Positions 26,370 through 37,070 of a stretch of DNA of 64,000 bases are shown one piece after another (within the stretch, counting starts at the first letter, position 1; each line of letters starts with the position of its first letter). Made by a program: the position numbers and the translations under genes. Source of the DNA: Ferrovibrio sp. GTDB lineage: Bacteria; Pseudomonadota; Alphaproteobacteria; Ferrovibrionales; Ferrovibrionaceae. The notes beneath the pieces were generated by a model. That model did not search any database, had not been told where the DNA came from, and worked only from the letters and a program-made list of their open reading frames with translations. The stretch lies in assembly GCF_017994015.1 (NCBI RefSeq), contig NZ_JAGOLP010000011.1:31023-95022 (forward strand), given 5' to 3'.

Positions 26370-26675
26370 ATGGCGAAAGCCGCCGCGACCACCAAGACGG
26401 TCACTGTGACCGCCAAGCAGATTGTCAATGCGCTGGCCGAGAAGAACGGCCTGCAAAAGAAGTCCACCGTCGCGCTGTTCGACGATTTCTTTGCCGCCGT
26501 CACCAAGTCGCTGAAGAAGGGCGAGCGCATTCGCCTTGGCGATCTGGGCGTGTTGCAGGTGCGCAAGCGCGCCGCCCGCACCGGCCGCAATCCGCAGACC
26601 GGCGAGCCGATCAAGATCAAGGCCTCCAAGAAGGTTGCCTTCCGCGCTTCCAAGGCGCTCAAGGAAGCCGTCTGA
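26370..26675 (+). CDS. HU family DNA-binding protein
   Basis: A 101-residue nucleoid-associated protein of the HU/IHF family, which bends DNA as a dimer. It has the helical N-terminal half (AKQIVNALAEKNGLQKKS), the KGERIRLGDLGVLQV beta segment, the DNA-arm region RKRAARTGRNPQTGEPIKI with the conserved Arg-Asn-Pro, and a lysine-rich end. ATG 26370 follows GGAGGA at eight bases. The N-terminus carries a short AAATTKTVTV extension ahead of the canonical helix. It is flanked by terminators on both sides, so it is an independent unit. E. coli hupA/hupB orthology cannot be assigned. Confidence 0.95.
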   Translation: MAKAAATTKTVTVTAKQIVNALAEKNGLQKKSTVALFDDFFAAVTKSLKKGERIRLGDLGVLQVRKRAARTGRNPQTGEPIKIKASKKVAFRASKALKEAV

Positions 26676-26706
26676 GCCGTACGGCTCGACAGGCTACCCT
26701 GGCTTC

Positions 26707-26735
26707 AAGGGCTCGCCATCTGGCGGGCCCTTTTT
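26707..26735 (+). terminator. Rho-independent terminator after HU
   Basis: AAGGGCTCGCC (26707-26717), an ATCT loop, GGCGGGCCCTT (26722-26732), then T to 26735. An 11-bp stem with one internal T/G wobble position. Confidence 0.85.
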
Positions 26736-26855
26736 GCTGGCGGGTGCTGTGGGGCGTCGCTTTCGCGCCTTGGTTGGGGCGGAATCTCCATCTGAATCAA
26801 CTACTTCCATTAAGTGCTTGCAAACGCGGCGGAAAATTATTAAAAACACGTTAAC

Positions 26856-26891
26856 CGGGAGGCTAGGCCGAGAACGGCTTGCGGCTTCCCG
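26856..26891 (+). promoter_or_regulatory. Leader hairpin ahead of the flagellin gene
   Basis: CGGGA...GGCCG (26856-26870) and CGGC...TCCCG (26875-26891) form an imperfect stem in the leader 30 bases upstream of the flagellin ATG. A purine-rich stretch and GGGGGA ribosome-binding site follow. Caulobacter flagellin mRNAs are controlled through their leaders by FlbT; a similar role here is only inference. Confidence 0.3.
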
Positions 26892-26921
26892 AAACAACAA
26901 TTCAGAAGATCGGGGGACAGA

Positions 26922-27740
26922 ATGGTCTCGGTCATTACCAGTTCGGCGGCTTTTACGGCTGTCCATTCCCTGCGCAGCATTGATGAACGCTTTGTCTCGT
27001 CGTCCAAACGGATCGAGAGCGGTTATCGCGTTGCTGACTCGCTGGATGATGCTTCAATCTTCTCGGTGGCGCAGACCGTGCGGGCCGAGGTGAAAACCGC
27101 CGCATCGGTGCAATCCTCGCTGGCCCAGGGGCAGAATACCGTGCAGGTGGCTTTATCCGGCCTGCGCCAGATTTATGATCTGACCAATGAAATCCGCGCC
27201 AATGTGATCCTGCTGGCCGATGGCGCCACGGCGGAAAGCGCCCGTGCCGCGATCAAGTCCAACACGCAGGAAATGCTGCGCCAGATCGAGTCGGCGCGCA
27301 ATATTTCTTCCTATAACGGCTCCAGCCTGCTTGCCGATGGCGCCCAGTCGCGCAGCTTCATCGCCGATAGCGCCGGCAATACCATCACCGTCTCGGCTTT
27401 TGATGGCCAGACTGAGGTTGATGCCCTCACCACCGCAGTGAACAACATCACGGATGCCGATTCGGCCCTGGCCACGCTTGACGCGGTCACTGATCTGCAA
27501 AGCAAGGTGAACCAAACCACGGCCGATATCGCTTCCACCGGCAAGGCCATCAGCGAAAAGAATGTATTCATTGGCGCTCTGGTGGATGCGCTGAAAAAAA
27601 GCCTCGGCGCCCTGGTTGATACCGATATCACCGAAGCGGCGGCGGTGCGCCAATCGGCCATCCTGCAGCGCGGCCTGTCGATAGAATCGCTGGCTTTCAC
27701 CACCGAATCCAATCGCCGCGTGGTTGATCTGCTGCGCTGA
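26922..27740 (+). CDS. Flagellin (short, divergent)
   Basis: A 272-residue flagellin, close to the size of Caulobacter-type flagellins. The N-terminal D0/D1 helices are recognisable (AAFTAVHSLRSIDERF, KRIESGYRVADSLDDASIFSVAQ, QNTVQVALSGLRQIYDLTNEI), the D2/D3 insert is minimal, and the C-terminal helix runs from NVFIGALVDALKKSLGALVD to SLAFTTESNRRVVDLLR. The C-terminus keeps the amphipathic pattern needed for filament assembly, but the sequence is divergent, so a flagellin-related adhesin or minor subunit is possible. No other flagellar gene is in the window. ATG 26922 follows GGGGGA. Confidence 0.85.
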   Translation: MVSVITSSAAFTAVHSLRSIDERFVSSSKRIESGYRVADSLDDASIFSVAQTVRAEVKTAASVQSSLAQGQNTVQVALSGLRQIYDLTNEIRANVILLADGATAESARAAIKSNTQEMLRQIESARNISSYNGSSLLADGAQSRSFIADSAGNTITVSAFDGQTEVDALTTAVNNITDADSALATLDAVTDLQSKVNQTTADIASTGKAISEKNVFIGALVDALKKSLGALVDTDITEAAAVRQSAILQRGLSIESLAFTTESNRRVVDLLR

Positions 27741-27748
27741 TCTGCCGG

Positions 27749-27773
27749 GTGGTTACAGCGCGTCTGTAACCAC
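27749..27773 (+). terminator. Hairpin downstream of the flagellin gene
   Basis: GTGGTTACAG (27749-27758), a CGCGT loop and CTGTAACCAC (27764-27773): a perfect 10-bp stem nine bases after the stop codon. No T-run follows, so it may act as an mRNA 3' stabiliser or Rho-assisted terminator rather than a classical intrinsic one. Confidence 0.5.
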
Positions 27774-27876
27774 ATCGTCACATCCTTCATGGAAAATTCA
27801 CGGGACTTAGCCGCGCTGCTTGCGCATGGTCGCGCCGGCACGCGGCAGGCGTGCCGATTCGCCGCCGGAGCCCGCG

Positions 27877-28749
27877 ATGAACATGATGCCGCTGGACCTT
27901 ACGCCCGATAGTAGCAATGCGGCGCCGCCGAGTACCGTGCTGCGCTATCGCACGCTTTGGATTTCAGATGTGCATTTGGGTACACGCGGTTGCAAGGCTG
28001 ATTTGCTGCTGGAATTTCTGCGCCACACCGAATCAGACACACTCTACCTGGTTGGCGATGTGATCGATGGCTGGCGCCTGAAACGGTCGTGGTATTGGAA
28101 CCAGAGCCATAACGATGTGGTGCAGAAGCTGCTGCGCAAGGCACGCAAAGGCACCCAGGTGATCTATGTGCCGGGCAATCATGACGAGGCTTTGCGCGAT
28201 TTCACCGAACAGCATTTTGGCGGCGTTGCTGTGCAGATGGAAGCGGTGCATATCACGGCCGATGGTCGCCGCCTGCTGGTGACCCATGGCGATCATTTCG
28301 ACGGTATCGTCACTTATGCCAAATGGCTCGCCCTGCTCGGCGATATGGCCTATTCGGCGGCGCTGAATATGAACACCTGGTTCAATCACCTGCGGCGCCG
28401 CTTCGGTTTGCCTTACTGGTCGCTGTCCGCCTATCTCAAACACAAGGTGAAGAACGCAGTGGCCTTCATCTCGGAATATGAGCGTGCCATCGCTGAAGAA
28501 GCGCGGCGGCGCCATGTGGATGGCGTGGTCTGCGGCCATATCCACCATGCCGAGATGCGGGATATCGACGGTATCCTGTACTGCAACGATGGCGACTGGG
28601 TGGAAAGCTGCACCGCACTGGCCGAACATGCCGATGGCCGGCTGGAAATTCTGCACTGGGCCGAAATGCGCGAGCATGTGATGGCGCCGGACGTGCCGAT
28701 TTCCGCCCCGGAAGCCGTGCGGGAGGCGGAAATTGCCCGCACGGCATGA
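27877..28749 (+). CDS. LpxH-like metallophosphoesterase (UDP-2,3-diacylglucosamine diphosphatase family)
   Basis: A 290-residue calcineurin-like phosphoesterase. Metal motifs: ISDVHLG (D-x-H), YLVGDVIDGW (GD), PGNHDE (GNHD), THGDHFD and CGHIHHAEMR. This order matches the LpxH family, which cleaves UDP-2,3-diacylglucosamine in lipid A synthesis. Many alphaproteobacteria use LpxI for that step, and longer LpxH-like paralogues such as this may act on another substrate. The frame is open to 27820, but ATG 27877 behind GGAG at seven bases is better. It precedes two FKBP genes on the same strand. Confidence 0.85.
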   Translation: MNMMPLDLTPDSSNAAPPSTVLRYRTLWISDVHLGTRGCKADLLLEFLRHTESDTLYLVGDVIDGWRLKRSWYWNQSHNDVVQKLLRKARKGTQVIYVPGNHDEALRDFTEQHFGGVAVQMEAVHITADGRRLLVTHGDHFDGIVTYAKWLALLGDMAYSAALNMNTWFNHLRRRFGLPYWSLSAYLKHKVKNAVAFISEYERAIAEEARRRHVDGVVCGHIHHAEMRDIDGILYCNDGDWVESCTALAEHADGRLEILHWAEMREHVMAPDVPISAPEAVREAEIARTA

Positions 28750-28811
28750 TTTCATCAGTTTATCTGCCATTCCCGCTACACTCTTCCGGCAGAAACGGTT
28801 ATACTCGCACC

Positions 28812-29225
28812 ATGCTTGGGAAACTTCTGGGAGCAATCGGCCTTGGCGGCAAGTCAGGGCAGGATGCCGCTAAATTTAGCTCTACGGCCTCTGGCCTGAA
28901 GGTATGGGACGAAAAGATCGGTGATGGCGACAAGGCCTCACCGGATCGGATCGTGACCGTGCACTACACCGGCTGGATCTTCAAGGACGGCAAGGCCGAC
29001 CGCATGTTCGATTCGTCGCGTGCGCGCAAGGAGCCGTTCAGCTTCCAGCTTGGCGCCGGCAAGGTGGTCAAAGGCTGGGATGAAGGTGTGCGCTACATGA
29101 AAGTGGGCGGCAAGCGCTGGATCATCGTGCCGCCCTATCTCGGCTATGGCAGTCAGGGCATGGGCCGGATCATCCCGGCAGGTGCCACACTGATCTTCGA
29201 GATCGAATTGATCGGCGTGCGCTGA
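28812..29225 (+). CDS. FKBP-type peptidyl-prolyl isomerase (cytoplasmic)
   Basis: A 137-residue FKBP domain protein catalysing cis-trans isomerisation of prolyl bonds. It has VHYTGWIF, FDSSRARKEPFSFQLGAGKVVKGWDEGV, the IIVPPYLGYGSQG segment and a LIFEIELIGV end, covering the whole FKBP fold. A 35-residue Gly/Lys N-terminal region lacks a clear signal peptide. The frame extends upstream to 28746, but ATG 28812 matches best. It pairs with a second FKBP 44 bp downstream that does have a signal peptide. Confidence 0.92.
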   Translation: MLGKLLGAIGLGGKSGQDAAKFSSTASGLKVWDEKIGDGDKASPDRIVTVHYTGWIFKDGKADRMFDSSRARKEPFSFQLGAGKVVKGWDEGVRYMKVGGKRWIIVPPYLGYGSQGMGRIIPAGATLIFEIELIGVR

Positions 29226-29269
29226 GGCGCCGCCTAGAATCATCCCCATCTGCTTCGGAGCTTCGCCCT

Positions 29270-29704
29270 ATGCGCCGTCTGCTCGCTGCCCTAACTCTTG
29301 TGCTTGGGACCATTGCCATGACCACCGAACCCGCCGACGCCCAATCCGCCGCTGAGCAGCGCACCGCATCGGGTCTGCGCTATATCGAGGAAAAGCCGGG
29401 TACCGGTGCCGAGGCCGTGCGCGGCCAAACCGCCGTTGTGCATTACACCGGCTGGCTGTTCGAGAACGGCCAGAAGGGCAAAAAATTCGATTCCTCGCGG
29501 GATCGCAACGAGCCGTTTGCTTTCCCGCTGGGTGCTGGCCGAGTGATCCGGGGTTGGGATGAAGGCGTTGCCGGTATGAAGGTCGGCGGCCGCCGCAGCC
29601 TGATCATTCCGCCGGAGCTTGGCTATGGTGCCCGTGGTGCCGGTGGTGTGATCCCGCCGAATGCCACACTGATTTTCGACGTTGAACTGGTCAGCATCAA
29701 GTAG
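29270..29704 (+). CDS. FKBP-type peptidyl-prolyl isomerase (exported)
   Basis: A 144-residue FKBP with a signal peptide (RRLLAALTLVLGTIAMTT, cleavage near ADAQ) and one FKBP domain: VVHYTGWLF, KKFDSSRDRNEPFAFPLGAGRVIRGWDEGV, LIIPPELGYGARG and LIFDVELVSI. It is probably periplasmic and helps proline-limited folding of exported proteins. It looks like a paralogue of the preceding gene, with the same core and a different address. Its stop overlaps the convergent DUF925 gene by eight bases. Confidence 0.93.
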   Translation: MRRLLAALTLVLGTIAMTTEPADAQSAAEQRTASGLRYIEEKPGTGAEAVRGQTAVVHYTGWLFENGQKGKKFDSSRDRNEPFAFPLGAGRVIRGWDEGVAGMKVGGRRSLIIPPELGYGARGAGGVIPPNATLIFDVELVSIK

Positions 29705-30269
29705 GCCCTTCCACCACAACATTCGGCCAGGTGGCGGCCCAGTTCTTGGCTGCCATGCGGGCGTGATAGGCGGCGATGCGGCGCTGGCCCGCCAGGGTGG
29801 GCCGCACGCGCAGCGCCAGCAAGTCATCCAGACCATGCGGCGCAATGATATGTAGCCTGTTATCCGGTTCCAGCCGCACCGCCACGGCGGTGGGTGTTTC
29901 CAGCCAATTGGCGATGGCATCGGCCGTGTCGCGGTAAGGCAGGTCGCCATTGCCGGCATGCATGCGGGCCTGATTGCGCAGACTCCAGCCCTGGCTCGGC
30001 CATTGCTGCTCCAGCCAGGCTTCGCCGTCGCGTTCGCGCTTAGGCGACAGGTCGGCGGTATCGAAGAACAGTACGTCAATATCCGGAAGCGGTGTGGGCG
30101 TGGCATAGCCACAAAGCCGATCCCAGGCCAGCGAGCGCACAAAACCGGCGCCAATCGCCCAATCCGGCAGTGCCAGGTCGCGCACCATACGCAGGCAGCG
30201 CATGGCAAAGGCCGAGCCGGTAATCCAGTCGGTTAGCAGGGAAACTTGTTTTTCGTGCAGAATCTGCAT
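29697..30269 (-). CDS. DUF925-type nucleotidyltransferase family protein
   Basis: A 190-residue protein of the nucleotidyltransferase-like family PF06042. It shows IGAGFVRSLAWDRLCGY, the acidic pair in LPDIDVLFFD and a downstream IAPHGLDDLLALRVRPT segment. The two Asp residues could be metal ligands, but catalytic activity in this family is unproven to my knowledge. ATG 30269 begins the N-terminal helix. It is convergent with the exported FKBP gene and divergent from the hydrolase gene. No partner gene suggests a pathway. Confidence 0.85.
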   Translation of the reverse strand: MQILHEKQVSLLTDWITGSAFAMRCLRMVRDLALPDWAIGAGFVRSLAWDRLCGYATPTPLPDIDVLFFDTADLSPKRERDGEAWLEQQWPSQGWSLRNQARMHAGNGDLPYRDTADAIANWLETPTAVAVRLEPDNRLHIIAPHGLDDLLALRVRPTLAGQRRIAAYHARMAAKNWAATWPNVVVEGPT

Positions 30270-30350
30270 TTCAGACCATAAAATTCACCTGTAAAAAGGC
30301 AAAATACACCAATAAGATGTTTCATCGGGTCGTCATCCAGGGAGCATCTT

Positions 30351-31802
30351 ATGGTCACCCTTGTCATGCTGCATGGTTGGAGCGTCACCAGCGCAGAAAC
30401 GTATGGCGGTTTGCCCGAAGCCTTGGCTGCCCGCGCCGCCGATGCCGGGCTGGAACTTGACATCCGCAACATCCACCTCGGTGAATATATCAGCTTCCAC
30501 GATGAAGTGAGGGTGGATGATCTGGCGCGTGCCATGGATGCCGCTTTGCGCAAGGATGTGTTCGGCGCCGAGTTGCAGGGTAAGCCGGTGGATGCACCGC
30601 TGCCGCCCTTTGCCTGTATCACCCATTCCACCGGCGGGCCGCTGGCGCGGCGCTGGGCTGATCTGTTTTATGGCGCGGACCGTATCGCCGCCTGTCCGAT
30701 GCGGCAACTGGTGATGCTGGCGCCGGCCAATCATGGCTCGGCGCTGGCGGCGATCGGCAAACAGCGCATTGGCCGCCTCAAAGCCTGGTTCAGTGGCGTG
30801 GAGCCGGGCCAGGGGGTGCTCGACTGGCTGTCGCTGGGCAGTGACGAAGCGTTTCTGTTGCAGGAAAACACCCTGCATTACCCTGAACCGCAGCAAAGCT
30901 TCTTCAATTTTGTGCTATCGGGCGAAACCATTGACCGCGCCTTTTATGATTTTCTCAATTCCTATCTTAAGGAAGCCGGATCGGATGGCGTGGTGCGGCT
31001 GGCCGGCGCCAATATGAATTATGCCTTCATCCGGCTGGTGCAGGGGGCAACACAGCTTTCCGTATTCAGCGCGGGCGCCAATCCCGATGATCTGGCTATC
31101 ACGGAATTGGTTATGCAGCCGGTGCCTGGCCTGCCGCCAGAGCCGGATGGCAGCCTGTTTCACAGCCCCTATCTGTCGCCGTTCCTAGTGGTGCCGTATG
31201 CCAGCCATTCGGGCGACAAGATCGGCATCATGAATAGTGTCACGCCGGATAATGCCGGCAACAAGCCGCAGGTGGCGGCTATCCTGAAATGCCTGCAAGT
31301 TAACGATGGGGCGGCCTATACCCAGCTTGTGGCGCAGTTTGCGGCGCAGACCAATGCCAGTCAGGAAAAGCGCTACACCATGCTGATTTTCCGGATCAGT
31401 GACGACCAGGGCCGGCGCATTGATGATTATGACCTGCTGCTGCTGGGCGAGGGGTATCATCCGCAATTGCCCAAGGGCGTGGTGATCGACCGGCAGATGA
31501 ATGCGGCCAGCAGCGCCCTAGTTTATTACATCGATTGCGATGCGTTGGGGCAGATTCCGCAATTCGGCATCCGCGTAGTGGCGCGCCCGGCGATAGGCGA
31601 TGGCTTCGCCGGCTATATGGCGGCGGAATACCGCATTGAAAATACCACCGGCAGCAGCCCGCTGCCGCCGAACCAGACACTCTATATCGATATTGTTTTG
31701 CGCCGTCTGGTGAACCGCAACGCCACCCGCTTCTGGCCGGCACAGCCGCGGCGGAAGAGTTTCAAGGATACCGAGCCGGATAACGGGCCTTATCTGGATT
31801 GA
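30351..31802 (+). CDS. Alpha/beta-hydrolase fold lipase/esterase-like protein
   Basis: A 483-residue protein. The alpha/beta-hydrolase domain starts at once (VTLVMLHGW), with the nucleophile elbow THSTGG (Ser93), a cap region around residues 120-200, and a probable catalytic His in PYASHSGDKIGIM. There is no signal peptide. The last 140 residues form an extra beta-rich domain (MLIFRISDDQGRRIDDYDLLLLGE, LVYYIDC, LYIDIVLRRL) of unknown role, perhaps a C2-like or lipid-binding module. ATG 30351 follows GGGAGC. It is monocistronic, with the strong terminator at 31817 after it. Substrate unknown. Confidence 0.8.
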   Translation: MVTLVMLHGWSVTSAETYGGLPEALAARAADAGLELDIRNIHLGEYISFHDEVRVDDLARAMDAALRKDVFGAELQGKPVDAPLPPFACITHSTGGPLARRWADLFYGADRIAACPMRQLVMLAPANHGSALAAIGKQRIGRLKAWFSGVEPGQGVLDWLSLGSDEAFLLQENTLHYPEPQQSFFNFVLSGETIDRAFYDFLNSYLKEAGSDGVVRLAGANMNYAFIRLVQGATQLSVFSAGANPDDLAITELVMQPVPGLPPEPDGSLFHSPYLSPFLVVPYASHSGDKIGIMNSVTPDNAGNKPQVAAILKCLQVNDGAAYTQLVAQFAAQTNASQEKRYTMLIFRISDDQGRRIDDYDLLLLGEGYHPQLPKGVVIDRQMNAASSALVYYIDCDALGQIPQFGIRVVARPAIGDGFAGYMAAEYRIENTTGSSPLPPNQTLYIDIVLRRLVNRNATRFWPAQPRRKSFKDTEPDNGPYLD

Positions 31803-31816
31803 CGTTGCCGACAAAC

Positions 31817-31850
31817 AAAAATGGCCGGGGATTGCGCCCCGGCCATTTTC
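31817..31850. terminator. Bidirectional intrinsic terminator
   Basis: A 13-bp stem: AAAATGGCCGGGG (31818-31830) pairs with CCCCGGCCATTTT (31837-31849) around a 6-base loop. A-rich left and T-rich right flanks make it active in both directions, serving the hydrolase gene (+) and aconitase (-). Confidence 0.9.
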
Positions 31851-31872
31851 ATGTGGCTGACTGAACGCCGGA

Positions 31873-34791
<2,919 letters not shown>

Positions 34792-35076
34792 GGGGCGATC
34801 CTTCCTAGCAAGGGGGATTGGAATAGCGGGCCGGGCGGCGCTGTCGGCCTGCCGCTGGCGCCCGCAATTGGTGCCGCAATTCCGCCTTTTTGCCAAGGGG
34901 TTCCGCAACATTCACGTCATCATGGCGTCGAATTATATTCAACCCCGGTTGACTTTGCCCCTCCCGTGCCTACCAGCGACCCTTGACGGCCCGCCCCCCC
35001 GAAGCATATCAACGACCCTAACTAACCAAACAAAGGTTAGACCAAAGCTGCGAACGCCCACCAGGGAGGAGGCGAC
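34792..35076. promoter_or_regulatory. Divergent promoter region between aconitase and acyl-CoA synthetase
   Basis: This 285-bp spacer is the longest gene-free stretch. On the minus strand it carries a TATAAT hexamer (34932-34937) suitable as a -10 for aconitase. On the plus strand TTGACG (34983-34988) with ATATCA 17 bases later is a possible promoter for the synthetase. CTAACC (35022-35027) and GGTTAG (35035-35040) form an inverted repeat just upstream of the ribosome-binding site. An AGGGAGGAGG site precedes GTG 35077. Confidence 0.4.
35022..35040. promoter_or_regulatory. CTAACC-N7-GGTTAG inverted repeat
   Basis: Exact 6-bp arms separated by 7 bases, 36 bp upstream of the synthetase start. 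The overlapping octamer AACTAACC also occurs 37 bp before the binding-protein gene at 39951. Candidate operator for a TetR-like regulator not present in the window. Confidence 0.4.
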
Positions 35077-37065
35077 GTGACTTCTGTAAAGCCGGTTGGC
35101 GACAAACCGGATGGCCGCGACCCGTTAGGCCGCGACACGGTTCCGAAATACCTTGTTTACAATGCCGAGCATCGGCGTGATCGCCCAGCCATGCGCGAAA
35201 AGTACCTTGGTATCTGGCAAAGCTGGAACTGGGGCGAGGTGGCGGCCAATGTGGCGGCTATTGCCGGCGGCCTGAAGGCGCTGGGCTTCCAGCGTGGCGA
35301 CAAGCTGGCGATCATTGGCGACAACCGGCCGCAGCTTTACTGGATGCTGGGTGCCGTTCAGGCGCTGGGCGGCGTGCCGGTGCCGATTTACCAGGATAGT
35401 GTGGCCGACGAGGTGCAGTATGTCGTTGACCATGCCGAAGCGCGTTTTGCCCTGGCAGAGAATCAGGAGCAGGTCGACAAGCTGCTCTCGGTGCGCGACC
35501 GGCTGCCCCGGCTGGAATTGATCATTTTCGCTGATCCGCGTGGCCTGCGGCATTACGACCAGCCCTTCCTGCATGATCTGGACAAGGTGATTGCCACCGG
35601 CCGGGACTATGCCAAGGCACATGAGGGCTTCTTCAAGGCCGAGGTGAACCAGGGCAAGGGCGATGATCTGTCGCTGATCTGCTACACATCCGGCACCACT
35701 GGCCGGCCCAAGGGCGTGATGCTGAGCCACGATAATGTGGTGCGTTCGGCCAATCTGGCCATCGGCTTCGACAAGATCAACGAAAATGACGAAATCCTGG
35801 CCTATCTGCCGCTGGCCTGGGTGGGTGACAACTTCATCTCCTACGCCGAGGCCACCATTGCCGGCTTCTGCGTCAACTGCCCGGAATCGGGCGAAACCGT
35901 GCTGACCGACCTGCGCGAGATCGGGCCGACCTACTTCTTTGCCCCGCCGCGTATCTTCGAGGGCCTGCTGGCCACGGTGATGATCCGCATGGAGGATGCC
36001 GGCGCGATCAAGCGCGCCATGTTCAAGTATTTCATCGATGTGGCCAAGCGTGTTGGCCGCCCGATCCTGGAAGGCAAGCCGGTAAGCTTTGCCGACCGGC
36101 TGCTTTACGGGCTTGGCGACCTGCTGGTTTATGGCCCGCTGAAGAATGTGCTCGGCCTCAGCCGCCTGCGGCTGGCCTATACCGCCGGCGAAGCCATCGG
36201 CCCGGATATCTTCGACTTTTTCCGTGCGCTGGGCATCAACCTGAAACAGCTCTACGGCCAGACCGAATCGACGGTCTATCTCTGCCTGCACACCGATACC
36301 GATGTGAAAGCCGATACCGTAGGCCCGCCCGGCCCGGGTATTGAATTGTATATCGACGAGGCGAGCGGCGAGGTGATGTATCGCAGCCCGGGCGTGTTTG
36401 TCGGCTATTACAAGAACCCGGAAGCAACGGCGGAAACCAAGACCCCGGATGGCTGGGTGCATACCGGCGATGCCGGCGTGTTCACCGATCAGGGCCATCT
36501 GCGCATCATTGATCGCGCCAAGGATGTTGGCCGCCTCAATAATGGCACACTGTTTGCGCCGAAATTTGTTGAGAACAAGCTGAAATTCTTCCCCTCGATC
36601 AAGGAAGCCGTGACCTTCGGCGACAAGCGCGACCATGCCACCGCCTTTATCAATATCGATCTGGCAGCGGTTGGCTCCTGGGCCGAGCGCAAGGGCATTG
36701 CCTATACGTCCTATGCCGATCTGGCGGGGCGGCCGGAAGTTTATGATCTGGTGAAAGGCTGCATCGAGCAGGTCAACCGCGACCTCGCTTCCGACAGTTC
36801 GATGGTGGACAGCCAGATTCACCGCTTCCTGATCCTGCACAAGGAACTGGATGCCGATGATGGCGAACTGACCCGCACCCGCAAGGTGCGCCGCCGCATC
36901 ATTGCCGAACGGTATGGCGATCTGATCGAGGCTTTGTATTCCAACCAGCCGGAAGTGCAGGTGGATGCCAAGATCACCTTTGAGGATGGCCGCACCGGCA
37001 GCTTCAAGGCACGGCTCAAAATCGCAGACGCGCAAACCCAGGCGCCGATGCGCAAGGCAGGCTGA
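35077..37065 (+). CDS. Long-chain acyl-CoA synthetase-type AMP-forming ligase
   Basis: A 662-residue ATP-dependent ligase, longer than most FadD proteins and of the type that sits with Liv-like transporters in alphaproteobacteria. Motifs: ICYTSGTTGRPKGVMLSH, QLYGQTESTVY (A5), VHTGDAGVFTDQGHLRIIDRAKDVG (A7/A8). The C-terminal region (about 560-650) is an extended domain with RTRKVRRRIIAERYGDLIEALY. GTG 35077 follows AGGAGGCGAC. It is first gene of a seven-gene unit including livGHM, binding protein, livF and a second ligase. It probably activates the acid imported by that transporter. Confidence 0.93.
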   Translation: MTSVKPVGDKPDGRDPLGRDTVPKYLVYNAEHRRDRPAMREKYLGIWQSWNWGEVAANVAAIAGGLKALGFQRGDKLAIIGDNRPQLYWMLGAVQALGGVPVPIYQDSVADEVQYVVDHAEARFALAENQEQVDKLLSVRDRLPRLELIIFADPRGLRHYDQPFLHDLDKVIATGRDYAKAHEGFFKAEVNQGKGDDLSLICYTSGTTGRPKGVMLSHDNVVRSANLAIGFDKINENDEILAYLPLAWVGDNFISYAEATIAGFCVNCPESGETVLTDLREIGPTYFFAPPRIFEGLLATVMIRMEDAGAIKRAMFKYFIDVAKRVGRPILEGKPVSFADRLLYGLGDLLVYGPLKNVLGLSRLRLAYTAGEAIGPDIFDFFRALGINLKQLYGQTESTVYLCLHTDTDVKADTVGPPGPGIELYIDEASGEVMYRSPGVFVGYYKNPEATAETKTPDGWVHTGDAGVFTDQGHLRIIDRAKDVGRLNNGTLFAPKFVENKLKFFPSIKEAVTFGDKRDHATAFINIDLAAVGSWAERKGIAYTSYADLAGRPEVYDLVKGCIEQVNRDLASDSSMVDSQIHRFLILHKELDADDGELTRTRKVRRRIIAERYGDLIEALYSNQPEVQVDAKITFEDGRTGSFKARLKIADAQTQAPMRKAG

Positions 37066-37070
37066 ACCGT

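Noticed and set aside
34792..35076. tRNA, riboswitch or mobile element remnant in the longest spacer
   Set aside because: No cloverleaf, T-loop consensus, transposase fragment or known riboswitch pattern is visible.
35125..37035. Open frame of 636 codons antisense to the acyl-CoA synthetase
   Set aside because: The sense strand encodes a complete ANL enzyme; the antisense frame shows no family motif and is a by-product of GC-rich codon use.
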